Assembly: GCA_963693365.1 (NCBI GenBank)
Contig: CAVNZM010000003.1
Coordinates: 11,842,001 to 11,906,000, forward strand
Reading direction: 5' to 3'
Source of the DNA: Amoebidium appalachense
Taxonomy: Eukaryota; Ichthyosporea
Length of the DNA stretch: 64,000 bases
Shown: piece by piece, positions 31,481 through 42,097 of the stretch
Layout: the number at the start of each line of letters is the position of its first letter
Numbering within the stretch: position 1 is the stretch's first letter
The notes under the pieces: generated by a model
Told to the model about the DNA's origin: nothing
The model's input: the letters and a program-made list of their open reading frames with translations, nothing else
Databases searched by the model: none
Program-made: the position numbers and the translations under genes

Positions 31481-33396
31481 ATGCTGAACGACCCTTAGCA
31501 ACAGCTCCAAGCAGCGCCGTCGAATCAAGGCCCCAAAGGTAGCGGGAGCCCCTGGCAGCCGTAGACCGACCTAATCGACGAAGCCCCAGGAGCAAGGCTT
31601 CTCCCTCCAGAATGTTGATGTGGTCGGAGTGGCGCCAACGATGACTGATGTTGGTGGTCCACCGGCCACCAACAGCTGCCAGGATAGGTGCCGGGGGGGC
31701 GGACGGGCTTGGCTCGTGCACAGGATCAGACAGCTGGCTGTAGTGGCCACGCCGGTTGCAGTGAGGCAGCACTTCGCGGAGAAGCGTTGCTGGAAGCACC
31801 GGGACACCACTGCACCACCCAACAAGGAAGCATCAGTGCAGAACATGGTGCTAGCAAACCCAGAACGCAAATCACAACGCATCCAAGGGGCCAAAGCACA
31901 CATCGCCTGAAGCTCCCACACCACGGGCGGGGGAAGGGGCTGTTCCCGACCCCCCAGCTGCTCCACAAAGCTGTAGACGGCACTCAGAACCGACAAAAGC
32001 GGCCGCTGCAGCAGTGCCGCCCACACCCAACCACCAAGCAACTGCTGCAAACGGAGCTGCGTGACGACACCACGACGCAACACGGCCTGGGTTTCCGCCA
32101 CCAGACGACACAAGGAAGCGCCAGACGGGCGCAATATCCCAGAGCGGTGCATTTCCAGGCCTAGCAGCACCATAGAGGACGACGAACCAGCAGCCACATC
32201 CTTCTTGACATTGGAGGGAAGACCAGCCGGGCCGGTGACGCCATGATACGATTCACGCTGACGATTGATGGCGGTGGCATCTGTGCCGACCCAGCCACAG
32301 TCGTCCACATACAGGGCATGCTGCGTGGCCTCCACAGGCCACGGCACTATCGCACAGAGGCACTCAATGCGGGGCATGCCGGCTCGGTCAGCCAACTGCC
32401 CATGGACGTCTTGAGCCACAAGCACAGATTGCACCCAGCCCATGGGCACGGTCTTGAGGGCCGGGTACACAAGCCGGTCGGGCCCAGAAATGCCAACAGC
32501 CTCCGAAGACACAGGCGGCAATCCGAAGAACCGCCACAGCCACTCGGGGGAAAAAAAAAGAAGTCCATGTCTGACTTGCCAAAATAGAGGCAATCCTCAG
32601 GCCACAGCAACAGATCGGCAAAATCGGCAGGGTTGGGCAGGTGCACCTTGAGGGCAGGATGATCACGGGCAAAGAACAGGTTGCCACGGCGGCCGTCAAA
32701 AATGACGTGGGCCCTGGTGTCATTGGGGACCCCAAACAGCCCATTGATGGCCAGTGGTTTTTCCTTCGTCTCGAAATAGTGCACCATGCCGCAGTCTTGA
32801 AGCCGAAGAAGCAGGGGACCGTATTCCCCACTGGGAACGTGATGCGCCGGTCGGATGCGGCGCAGCTCTGCAGGCGTCAGCAGAACAGGCTTGAGAAGGC
32901 CGCCGTCGCAGTTGGCCAAAAACGGCTGCAACGTAGATGACAAAAACTGCAACACGTCCACTGTGGCTCCAACCCCAGGGGGTGGCAAAGCGGCATTTGC
33001 CGCCGTGAGAGGTAGCCATCCTGTCAATACAGGGTAGGCCGCGGGGAATGCAGCCAAGACACTACTCGCAGGCTGAGCGTGGTAGACACCCGCGCGTATA
33101 GCATCGTAGCTGGCCCTAAGGACAAAGGTCCACAGGGCATGGTGGTGACTGTTCACCAACCGGGTCGGGAATGGGCAAGGGCTGCCTGCCCACAGCTCAT
33201 TGAGGGCACCAAGACAACGGTTAGCCAAGGTAACCCCCTTCAGGCGGTTAGACAGACGTTGCAGACGGCGTTGACTCCGTAGACGGGCTTGTCCAGAACG
33301 GTCCGGGACAGGAATGGCCGGAACTGGAAACAAATCAGAGGCGGCAAAGACATGACGTGGCATAGCTGTGGAATCATTAGAAAAATTAGGGGGCAT
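31354..33396 (-). pseudogene. RT/RNase H of copy 6
   Basis: Starts MPPNFSNDSTAMPRH. The frame is open to near motif A, where about 30 nt are replaced by an A-rich stretch at 32551-32562, destroying DNQFHRL. YVDD and RNase H follow in another frame, with a further 1-nt loss at about 31800. Confidence 0.85.
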
Positions 33397-33473
33397 ATAT
33401 AATCAAGGGCACGTGGCAGGAAACCACAAGAAAATAATATTCAGAACCGCGTGCTGAACCCCCAAAGGGCCGT

Positions 33474-34436
33474 TTAGGCCCTGTGCCCACCGGTCCCCGG
33501 AGGGGTCGATGGACCGGCCCCGGATGGGCCACTGCCGGGACCGCGCCGAGCCCGGGTGACTTCGGCGAGGGTCTTGGCTTGACGAACAGCCCGGGTGGCC
33601 AAGGCAGGGGGCAGGGGCAGGCTGCGCGCAGGGAGCTCCTCAAACTGCTCTGCAACAGCCCGGTCCCCGTTGGACTGGTAAACAGTCTGCACAGCCAGCA
33701 GACGGCGCACACCAACCTCCACAGCAGGTGACTCCTTGCGGGCCTTAGGGTCGGCGGCCAGCAGCAGATACAGCATACGGGCAAGCGTCAGAGCCTCCCG
33801 TTTGTTGCAGTAGCTGACCCAATCCGCCGCGTGGACAGCCGCAGTGACCGAGGCCTGGTCAGCCAAGGTGCTCTTGAGGTAGGAAGGTGCCAGACGGTCT
33901 TTTACGCGCAGTTTGACTTTGGCGCCGCTGGAGAGCAGATAACGGCTGGGGTTGGGTTTGGAACGGCCAGAGGAACGACGGCTGCGAGAGGAACGACCGT
34001 AGCCACTGCTGCTGGAAGAAGAATCCTCACTCGACGTTGGGGTGTCTTCACTGCCGGTGTCGTACGCATAGACAGGCTCCTTGCCCTTTGCCCGCGCAGA
34101 CAGCGTGCTCAGCAGGCCGCCGGCAGAGGGCTTCTTGGGGCGACCAGACTGGGCAACAGAGAGGGCTTGCACTTGGGCAGAAAGCGCCTGCAGCTGCTCT
34201 TGGAAGTCTACACTGTCAGAACGCCGCTGGGGAGAGGGCGACCCAGGTGGGGGGGAGGCACGGCCGCTACGAGGAGTGCGACAGAGCAAGCGCAGTTGGT
34301 CGGTGACTTTCCAACCGACTACTCAGGGTCATCAAAAGCCACCGAGCGTGCCTTGAGGGCTGAAACCACACGGTTGACGGTCTCCGGCAGCGTTCCAGGG
34401 GAGGGCGTTGGACTGCAAAACGGCCAGATTTTGAGA
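33474..34436 (-). pseudogene. Gag-like ORF1 of copy 6, 5'-truncated
   Basis: Open from LCRTPRSGRASPPPGSPSPQ to the stop. Upstream (34290-34436) the remaining N-terminal codons are broken by small deletions, and the first about 30 residues are lost at the junction with a B repeat. Confidence 0.8.
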
Positions 34437-35492
34437 CCTAGCCAACGTCGTCTTACCAGCCCCAGCAAGGGGATACATGAGCCGGTGCCTGTGATCAATC
34501 TCACAAGCAGGCACTGTTGCCCACAGGAGCAATGAAAAGAATGAAAATCAACAGAAACATGCTCAAAAATCGTAGCCTAGTGCCTAAATAGGCAAAGGGT
34601 GTGGTGGGTGGGCAAAAACTTAGCTAATAAATTGGGCCTAAAGAGACCTAAACGCGCTCAGTAGCGCCGCAACTGACCTCTCTGGGGCCGCGCAATCTCA
34701 TTATATAGCGCGGCGCACATTTTTGCCACTGGAAATATGAAGAAATGACTTAAAACCTATCAAATCCATGAAATCTACCAAAATGGAATTTTTGCTGCAC
34801 ATCAGCCAATGAAAATTTTTCACAAGTGGTTAAAACCCCTAGATCACAAAGACCAAATCAATTGCCCGCAATTTCGGACTAGATATAACTCACACTCATC
34901 AATATATCCATATGGCATATCCCACAGAACATAAAAACAGCTACAGCTCCCTAAATAAAAATGCTAGCAGCCTGAAACTTTGCACACACATCAAACACAC
35001 CAAGACCTACACCATGCTTCTTCTACGAATTTTACAGCACACTCGCAACACACAATTTCACTCCAGCGGGGCTATCTAATTCACCTGCATCTGTGCCGAA
35101 CCAGCCACAGTCGTCCACATACAGGGCATGCTGCGTGGCCTCCACAGGCCGCGGCACTATCGCACAGAGGCGCTCAATGCGGGGCATGCCGGCTCTGTCA
35201 GCCAACTGCCCATGGACGTCTTGAGCCACAAGCACAGAATGCACCCAGCCCATGGGCACAGTCTTGAGGGCATGCACCCAGCCCATGGGCACGGTCTTGA
35301 GGGCCGGGTCACGGCCCTCTGAAAAAAAGACGGCCTGGATAGAATACGTCATAAAATCGCATTCCATTGTGCTCGTGGTATTTCGATCCACTGGATTCCG
35401 GCCCTAAACGAGATGTCGGCACAGAACATGTATGTTGTTGTTCTTCGTTTACGTCTCGCTTTTTTTGGTTCAGTGACTGAGACATCGGTAAC

Positions 35493-35840
35493 ATGGCTGA
35501 CGGCGGGACTGGCCCTATGGAGGGAGCTGCTCCTCCCGCACCTGAAATGGATAAGAAGAGGAGTAACGGTCTGCGTAGCAACAAAGTCGATAACATATGC
35601 AGTGTTCCAGGCTGCAGAGGCAACTACGACGACCAAAACAAGGTTTTCGTTTACAAATTCCCCAACCCAAACGACGGGCGCATTAAAAGCGAGACACTAC
35701 GCGAAGAAACACGGAACCTTCACAGTGCGTGGCTACGTGCTGTGCCGAGGCAGTGGCCTGAGAACTTCGACCCGCAGTGGGTTCACTTTTGTGTGGGAGA
35801 TCAACGGTCAAAAAATCAATCTCTTATTCGAGGGGGGACA
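35493..35840 (+). pseudogene. P-element transposase, N-terminal THAP domain block
   Basis: ATG at 35493. After about 40 residues comes CSVPGCRGNYDD, then VFVYKFPNPNDGR, SAWLRAVPRQWPEN and WVHFCVGDQ. The pattern C-x4-C, FP, W, and a later C with an expected partner His is that of the THAP zinc-binding DNA-binding domain. The final His of the C-x2-H pair is not in place (CVGDQ), by mutation or because an exon boundary follows. In P elements this domain binds sites just inside the terminal repeats, and the 22-bp subterminal repeat is a candidate. The reading frame ends at 36053 without known domains; the next block is in another frame. Confidence 0.75.
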
Positions 35841-36290
35841 GCATGTTTCGGCATATGCAGACTATCTACGAGTCTGAACGCGGGCAGGCACTCAAGGAGG
35901 CCTTCAAACTCACACCCACCGTTCTCTGGCCCAACAACTTCGACAAGCAGAAGGTGGGGCCAGCTTTGGCTGTGTTCCACGAGTCCACCATTGCTGCGCT
36001 CGACAACCACGTGGTCGATGAACCCCTGTTTAAGTTCACCCCAAATTTCCTAAAAAAAATCGCACGGTGGTGGACGCTTATGAACATCGGTACCACCACG
36101 TATGCGGCGCGCAAAATGGACCCATGGTGTGCTGCATTCACCAGCAGCAGTGGCCAGCGGCTGATTTGGGTGGAGAAATTCGCTGAGTGGGTGGTGAGCA
36201 TGCCCACTGGTGAGCATGCCCACTGGCGAGGGGGGTTTTACGGAGGAAACGCAGTGGTCGCTGGCGTTTACGAGCAAGACAATGGTATCC
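35841..36290 (+). pseudogene. P-element transposase, block after the GTP-binding insertion
   Basis: Frame of the ATG at 35777: MFRHMQTIYESERGQ, then FKLTPTVLWPNNFDKQKVGP, ALAVFHESTIAALDNH and FLKKIARWWTLMNIG. This matches the region of THAP9/P transposases that follows the GTP-binding insertion (pattern LT..HI.P..F.KM.V..A.Q..S.SVA.AL). The catalytic RNase-H-fold part carrying the first acidic residues should stand between the THAP domain and this block, but there is no room for it. It is lost, not merely spliced. Confidence 0.7.
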
Positions 36291-36893
36291 CCCCACCCCC
36301 CCCCTCAAAATCCCCTCCAATGTCCTCATGCCGCTCCCCCTCACCCCCCCCCCCCCCCAAAAAAAAAAAGGCAGAAAGGAGGATGAAAAACACACAGAAA
36401 TTCCAAAAATCCCCTCCGGTGTGCCCTCTTCCCAGCCCTCGTGCACTAAACAACACAGCCTCCCCCCCCCCCCCCCCGATTTCTCTCTCCACCATGGTCG
36501 CGCCATAGCACCACCACATCCCCCTTCGTACACAAAACAACAGAATAAACCGAAAATTTCAATCTTGAACCCCCCTCCATACCCCCCCCCCCCCCCAAAC
36601 ACGTGAGACTTATTCATTTCTATTGCGTTGAGAAATAAGCAGCCCCCCCACCCCCCCACCCCCTTCTTCCCCCTCCCCTTGACTGGATAGATAAACACCC
36701 CCCTCACCCCCTCCCCCCCCCCCCAACACACGATGTCACATCAGGAGTCGACCGGCATAAAGTTTGTGTCACTGATGTGTGTGTGTGTGTGTGTGTGTGT
36801 TTGTGTGTGTCTGTGTGTGACACTGTGTATGTGTGTGTGTGTGTGACACGTGTGTGTGTGTGCGCGCGCATCAGTGTGTTTGTGTGCGTGTCT

Positions 36894-36927
<34 letters not shown>

Positions 36928-36972
36928 CTGTGTCGGGATGGGTGGGTGGGGGAGGGGGGGGGGGGGGGGGGA
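36290..36972. repeat. C-rich tracts, (GT)n microsatellite and G run within the P element
   Basis: C homopolymers at 36297-36480 and 36580-36724, GT repeats with TCTG and ACAC breaks at 36776-36928, and a G run at 36951-36972. The region is not coding and lies in the presumed intron between the second and third transposase blocks. Confidence 0.9.
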
Positions 36973-37054
36973 GGGGCTTTTCCATATGGTTTTTCACATG
37001 CCAAGCGTAGTCAAATGTGGTGCCACACAGATTTTGCTGACTTTTTATTTGCAG

Positions 37055-37209
37055 GCCAGTTTCATCCGCTATCTCCTGGACAGCGGCGTGAGCAGCGAGA
37101 AGCTCAACTTTGTACTCACCAGAAAGTTTCAAACCGACCCCCCTTGAGGGTGCTTTTGGCACAATCCGACAGTACAGCGGTGGGAACTACAACGTTAGGA
37201 CAGCACAGG
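37055..37209 (+). pseudogene. P-element transposase exon with C-terminal motif
   Basis: Preceded by TTTTTATTTGCAG and followed by GTGGGT, so it is bounded by good splice sites. It encodes [20 protein letters not shown], then LTRKFQTDP and EGAFGTIRQYSGGNYNVRTA. LTrkF-x-DPLE-x-xFG-x-IRq-x-gG is the conserved C-terminal motif of THAP9/P transposases. One extra C in the run at 37138-37143 shifts the frame in the middle of DPLE. Phase-0 ends on both sides would allow splicing to the block at 38678. Confidence 0.75.
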
Positions 37210-37229
37210 TGGGTACCTCCCCTCCTGGA

Positions 37230-37472
37230 TCCCCCCCCCCCCCCCCCCCCCCCCACCCCTACCCTACTCAGCCACCCACCCACTGCCTGCCACAGTGAAA
37301 CACAAGAGATACATCACACACACACGATTCATACAGCATTACAAAGAATAGAGACAGAACAGATTTAGGATGATTTGGTGATTCACCTTAAAAATGGGAT
37401 AGTGGTGTCATGACATGGTGGCCCCGGGGAATAAAATAATCAGGAGAAAAAGGGGGGGGGGGGGGGGGGGGT
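37230..37472. repeat. C run and G run with unassigned DNA between
   Basis: C homopolymer at about 37230-37253 and G homopolymer at 37451-37470. The DNA between them has no ORF of note. Confidence 0.8.
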
Positions 37473-37617
37473 TGAATGCGGAACACGGTACGAAGTACGC
37501 ATACACGACGAGAAGCATGGTGCAGGACACAAACAAAGGCAAACATTTCAATTATGCAACATCAGCCATGTGCACAGTATGCGTCATAAGCAGAGCCCAT
37601 CCTCAGGGAGGACCCAA

Positions 37618-38118
37618 AAACTTAGCTAAAAAATTGGGCCTAAAGAGACCTAAACGCGCTCAGTAGCGCCGCAACTGACCTCCCTGGGGCCGCGCAAGCT
37701 CATTATATAGCGCGGCGCACATTTTTGCCAATGAAAATATGAAGAAATGACTTAAAACCTATCAAATCCATGAAATCTACCAAAATGGAATTTTTGCTGC
37801 ACATCAACCAATGAAAAATTTTCACAAGTGGCTAAAACCCCTAGATCACAAAGACCAAATCAATTGCCGCCCATTTCGGACTAGATATAACTCAAGCTCA
37901 TCAATATATCCATATGGCATATCCCACAGAACATAAAAACAGCTGCAGCTCCCTAAATAAAAATGCTAGCAGCCTGAAACTTTGCACACACATCAAACAC
38001 ACCAAGGCCTACACCATGCTACTACTACGAATTTTACAGCACACTCGCAACACACAATTTCACTTCAACGGGGCTATCTAATTCTCCTGCAAAGAAAACA
38101 TGTTTACAAACTAAATAT
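37618..38118 (-). mobile_element. Solo family-1 A repeat nested in the P element
   Basis: A full A repeat in minus orientation (GCTAAAAAATTGGGCC to TTTACAAACTAAATATTG) with no B repeat on either side. It sits in the presumed intron between 37209 and 38678, so it arrived after the P element, which itself arrived after copy 7. Confidence 0.85.
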
Positions 38119-38159
38119 TGCGTCTGAGTTTCGACCCCTTAGCCCGCGTATATACGACG

Positions 38160-38400
38160 CTCCAGGGGGGGGGAGATAGCGAGAGAGGCAGGGACGGAAG
38201 AAGGTGTTGGAGGAGGAGGGGAGGGGGAGGGGGGGGTATCAGGATAAAAGGAGTGTGGTGAAAAGAAATGGTGCAAAGAAAACTGAGCGAAAAATAAAAT
38301 TAGGGGATTAGGGGGGGGGGGGGGGTTGTTGAACTCAAACCACAAAAATGCACACACGTACACGCACACACACACACACAAACACACAGACACACATACA

Positions 38401-38438
<38 letters not shown>

Positions 38439-38443
38439 CCGTA

Positions 38444-38489
<46 letters not shown>

Positions 38490-38525
38490 ACACCCACCCA
38501 CCCACACACCATACATACACAACCC
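38160..38525. repeat. G-rich tract and (AC)n microsatellite
   Basis: G-rich sequence at 38165-38240, a G run at 38310-38325, then AC repeats at 38348-38520 with CCGTAGG and CCACCC breaks. Still within the P element. Confidence 0.9.
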
Positions 38526-38677
38526 CATGCAGATATACCTAAACCATGCTTGTGTACACACGAAGATATGCTATGGTACACTGCTTGCGCGCCCGCACCA
38601 TAGTGTGTCATAACTTTTGTAGCCACGTGCCATCTATATATACACAAATCACACAATAAACTCACCTCTATGAACAG

Positions 38678-39111
38678 ACTCTCCAGGCCGTCAAAAGGAT
38701 ACGGGTGCAGAAGCTGGCAAAGCTGGTAGTGCAGACGGGCACAAGTGTAACACAGCTGTTCGACAACATGAACACGGCGCTCAACAGCAAATGCAAAACG
38801 ATCACCATCGAGACCATTCTCCCACTCTACAACAACACCATCTGGGGCCACGTCTATAAAATCAGAGAAGCAAGCAGAGCAAGCCGTCGACAAAACCAGC
38901 AAAGAAGAAAAAGAAGAGCAAAACAGAGGAAAAGGGAGGCGAAGGGAGGAAGAAGGGAAAGAAAGGTGAAAACAAAACAACCACGGCGGAACCACCTACC
39001 GTCGAGTGGGAGATGGAGGGAAACGATGACGAGCTGGTGGCTGCACTGGAGGCAGCAGAGGCGGAGTACGATTGGATGGTAGAAGCGTATTTGGAGGAAG
39101 CAGAGCTCTAG
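38678..39111 (+). pseudogene. P-element transposase last exon
   Basis: Follows an acceptor-like TATGAACAG. It encodes TLQAVKRIRVQKLAKLVVQT and LPLYNNTIWGHVYKIREA, then a Lys/Arg-rich stretch. The terminal EYDWMVEAYLEEAEL-stop at 39111 is in the next frame, so a frameshift lies in the basic stretch at about 38860-38960. A basic then acidic C-terminus fits a DNA-binding transposase tail; no catalytic motif is assigned here. Confidence 0.6.
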
Positions 39112-39592
39112 CGGCTTTGTCAGTGTTTTTTAACCCTTTCTTTTCTTTTTTTGCCAGTAGGTAGAGGTGTGAGGGTTTGCCCGGGGGGGGGGGGGGCCGC
39201 TACACAGTGTTTATTGGTTGGTGGTTAGTGTTGCAGGACATAGACGCTCTAATACTTAACATACAGGTAGTATTATGTTACCTAGTTACCTAGTGGATAG
39301 AAACACCTTTGAGAGAATATACGCAAAGATGAGTTCTAGTTTTGTAGTAGATCTTTGCTTACGGCCGTGTTTGTGTAAACGTGAACTACTCAATAGATAT
39401 AACTATACTGAGACTCAGCTACACTATTATGTACACTATGTCAAAACTTTGTGCTATAGGGCTTTAGCATATTACTCTTAGACAAAAAAACGCCCTTGAA
39501 CATAGGAAGCACTTCATAAACTTTTGTCGTTCTTTTTCCTTCCGTTTTCCTTCATCTGCGCACATACATAGCTGTGAGCATCTAATCATGGC
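39112..39592 (+). other. P-element 3' non-coding region
   Basis: AT-rich with a G run at 39183-39196 and no ORF beyond 68 codons. No clear polyadenylation signal in the expected place. Confidence 0.4.
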
Positions 39593-39671
39593 GAATCCAG
39601 TGGATCGAAATACCAATCTGCTCTTTTGACCCCGATCTGCGGCCAGGCCGTCTTTTTTTCAGAGGGCCGTG

Positions 39672-40388
39672 GCTGGGTACACAAGCCGGTCGGGCCCAGA
39701 AATGCCAACAGCCTCCGAAGACACAGGCGGCAATCCGAAGTACCGCCACAGCCACTCCGGGGCAAGAAGACGATGGAACTGGTTGTCCATGTCCGACTTG
39801 CCAAAATAGAGGCAATCCTCAGGCCCCAGCGACAGATCGGCAAAATCGGCAGGGTTGGGCAGGTGCACCTTGAGGGCAGGATGATCACGGGCAAAGAACA
39901 GGTTGCCACGGCGGCCGTCAAAAATGACGCAGGCTCTGGTGTCTTTGGGGACCCCAACAGCCCATTGATGGCCAGTGGTTTTTCCTTCGCCTCGAAATAG
40001 TGCACCATGCCGCACGCAGTCTTGAACCGAAGAAGCAGGGGGCCGTATTCCCCACTGGGAACGTGATGTGCCGGGCGGATGCGGCGCAGCTCTGCAGGCG
40101 TCGGCGGAACAGGCTTGAGAAGGCCGCCGTCGCAGTGGGCCAAAAACGGCTGACCGTAGGAGACAAAAACTGCAACACGTCCACTGTGGCTCCAACCCCA
40201 GGGGGTGGCAAAGCGGCATTTGCCGCCGTGAGAGGTAGCCATCCTGTCAATACAGGGTAGGCCGCGGGGAACGCAGCCAAGACACTACTCGCAGGCTGAG
40301 CGTCGTAGACACCCGCACGTATAGCATCGTAGCTGGCCCTAAGGACAAAGGTCCATAGGGCATGGTGGTGACTGTTCACCAACCGGGT
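39672..40388 (-). pseudogene. RT fragment of copy 7 (right of the P element)
   Basis: Minus strand from about LVNSHHHALWTFVLRASYDA through EYGPLLLR and VIFDGRRGNLF, motif A SDMDNQFHRL and SGPDRLVYP, where the P element begins. It is continued at 35309-35090 with YPALKTVPMGWVHA, the Tyr-Val-Asp-Asp motif (ALYVDDCGWFGTD) and a cut. Several 1-nt indels are present (for example near 39951, 40012 and 40150). Confidence 0.85.
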
Positions 40389-40889
40389 CTGGAAACTAAG
40401 CTAAAAAAATTGGGCTTAAAGAGACCTAAACGCGCTCAGTAGCGCCGCAACTGACCTCCCTGGGGCCGCACAATCTCATTATATAGCGCGGCGCACATTT
40501 TTGCCAATGGAAATATGAAGAAATGACTTAAAACCTATCAAATCCATGAAATCTACCAAAATGGAATTTTTGCTGCGCATCAACCAATGAAAATTTTTCA
40601 CAAGTGGTTAAAACCCCTAGATCACAAAGACCAAATCAATTGCCGCCCATTTCGGACTAGATATAACTCACACTCATCAATATATCCATATGGCATATCC
40701 CACAGAACATAAAAACAGCTACAGCTCCCTAAATAAAAATGCTAGCAGCCTGAAACTTTGCACACACATCAAACACACCAAGGCCTACACCATGCTACTA
40801 CTACGAATTTTACAGCACACTCGCAACACACAATTTCACTCCAACGGGGCTATCTAATTCTCCTGCAACACGTTTACAAACTAAATATT

Positions 40890-41549
40890 GTGTCGTCCGC
40901 ATCGGTAGAGATCTCCAAAAGCTTTTTGAGGAGAGCGGCCCCCTTGGCGACCAGAGCAGGAGGAGGGGCCATTGCAATGCTCACAAACCAGACTAGAACA
41001 CGAAAACTTGAAAACGAAGACTGGAAAATGCAAAAACGCGGGAAAAACGACACCGCAAAACACGTCCGAAAACCAGCTAAAACGCAACGGCGCGCACGCA
41101 AAACTCTTACCAGATGCTGCCGAAGCTAAGCGCGCGCTCCTGGGCAAAATAAAACTAGAGAAAAAACGAACAACAGCGCGAAAAACGGGGACTAGAGTTG
41201 CAAAACTTAGCTAAAAAATTGGGCCTAAAGAGACCTAAACGCGCTCAGTAGCGCCGCAACTGACCTCCCTGGGGCCGCGCAAGCTCATTATATAGCGCGG
41301 CCCACATTTTTGCCAATGGAAATATGAAGAAATGACTTGAAACCTATTAAATCCATGAAATCTACCAAAATGGAATTTTTGCTGCACATCAACCAATGAA
41401 AAATTTTCACAAGTGGCTAAAACCCCTAGATCACAAAGACCAAATCAATTGCCGCCCATTTCGGACTAGATATAACTCAAACTCATCAATATATCCACAT
41501 GGCATATCCCACAGAACATAAAAACAACTACAGCTCCCTAAATAGAAAT
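40890..41549 (-). mobile_element. Copy 8: A1-leader-gag 5' fragment
   Basis: Minus order: A1 truncated at its outer end (41549-41201), leader with GTAAGAG, and only the first about 28 codons of gag (40972-40890). The gag end abuts the A tip of copy 7 at TAAATATTG. Confidence 0.85.
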
Positions 41550-41551
41550 GA

Positions 41552-42056
41552 AGACACTCGTCGGGGCCCAGCAGGAGATCAGCGAAATCGGCGGGGTTGG
41601 GGAGATGCACTTGAAGCGCCGGGTGGTCGCAAGCGAAGAACAAGTTGCCTCGACGTCCGTCGAAAATCACACGAGCACACGTGTCTTTGGGAACACCAAA
41701 AAGCCCGTTGATGGCCACAGGCGTCTCCTTCGCCTCGAAGTAGTGCACCATGCCACACTCCTGCAAGCGCTGAAGCAAAGGCCCATATTCCCCATTGGGA
41801 ACAGAATGGGCCGGACGAATGCGGCGGAGCTCCGCAGCCGAGGGTGGGAAAGGTTTGAGAAGACCACCAGCGGGCGAAGACATTAACGGGTGCAGAACAG
41901 GAGAACACGTACTGCAACACGTCGACCGTGGCCCCTACCCCAGGGGGTGGAGGAGCGGCATTGGCAGCTTTAAGGGGCAAACAACCTGTAAGGACAGGGT
42001 ACGGCAAGGGGAGCGCGGCCAAGAGGCTACTTGCTGGCTGAGCATCATAGACACCC
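41552..42056 (-). pseudogene. Family-2 RT N-terminal fragment
   Basis: Encodes GLLKPFPPSAAELRRIRPAH, EYGPLLQRLQECGMVHYFEA and VIFDGRRGNLFFACDHPALQ, up to just before motif A. It is about three quarters identical in protein to family 1, with codon differences throughout, as in the remnant at 22506-23430. Its N-terminal part (42056-41880) is frameshifted. Confidence 0.75.
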
Positions 42057-42097
42057 CCCTTCTCCCTCTATTAACTCTTGAGATCTGGCTAAGTTAT

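Larger units (their letters stand above)
30975..34436 (-). mobile_element. Copy 6: family-1 coding region lacking both ends
   Basis: Minus order: gag truncated near its 5' end, RT/RNase H, and the N-terminal half of the recombinase, which is cut at 30975 where the A1 tip of copy 5 begins. At 34436 gag is joined directly to the B2 of copy 7. Confidence 0.85.
35310..39671 (+). mobile_element. P element (THAP-type), about 4.36 kb
   Basis: Perfect 29-bp terminal inverted repeats (35310-35338 and 39643-39671) start CACGGCCCTCTGAAAAAAAG. It interrupts the copy-7 RT; flanks read GGCCGGGT and GGCTGGGT, a 7- to 8-bp target duplication with one mismatch. P elements make 8-bp duplications. A perfect 22-bp inverted repeat lies inside (35377-35398 and 39593-39614; GGTATTTCGATCCACTGGAT...). 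It encodes remnants of a THAP/P transposase in four blocks. C runs, GT microsatellites and a nested family-1 A repeat lie between the blocks. Confidence 0.9.
34440..40889 (-). mobile_element. Copy 7: deleted family-1 element split by a P element
   Basis: Left to right on the plus strand: B2 (34440-34534), spacer, A2 (34613-35088), a central RT fragment (35090-35309), the P element (35310-39671), the rest of the RT fragment (39672-40388), then an A repeat (40393-40889). Gag, RNase H, recombinase and B1 are missing. A2 joins the RT in its outer third. The 33-bp segment for VPMGWVHALKT is tandemly duplicated in frame near 35242-35304. Confidence 0.8.

Noticed and set aside
35413-35877. 154-aa ORF overlapping the THAP block in another frame
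   Set aside because: The THAP cysteines and FP/W residues lie in the 35493 frame; the alternative frame has no recognisable features.
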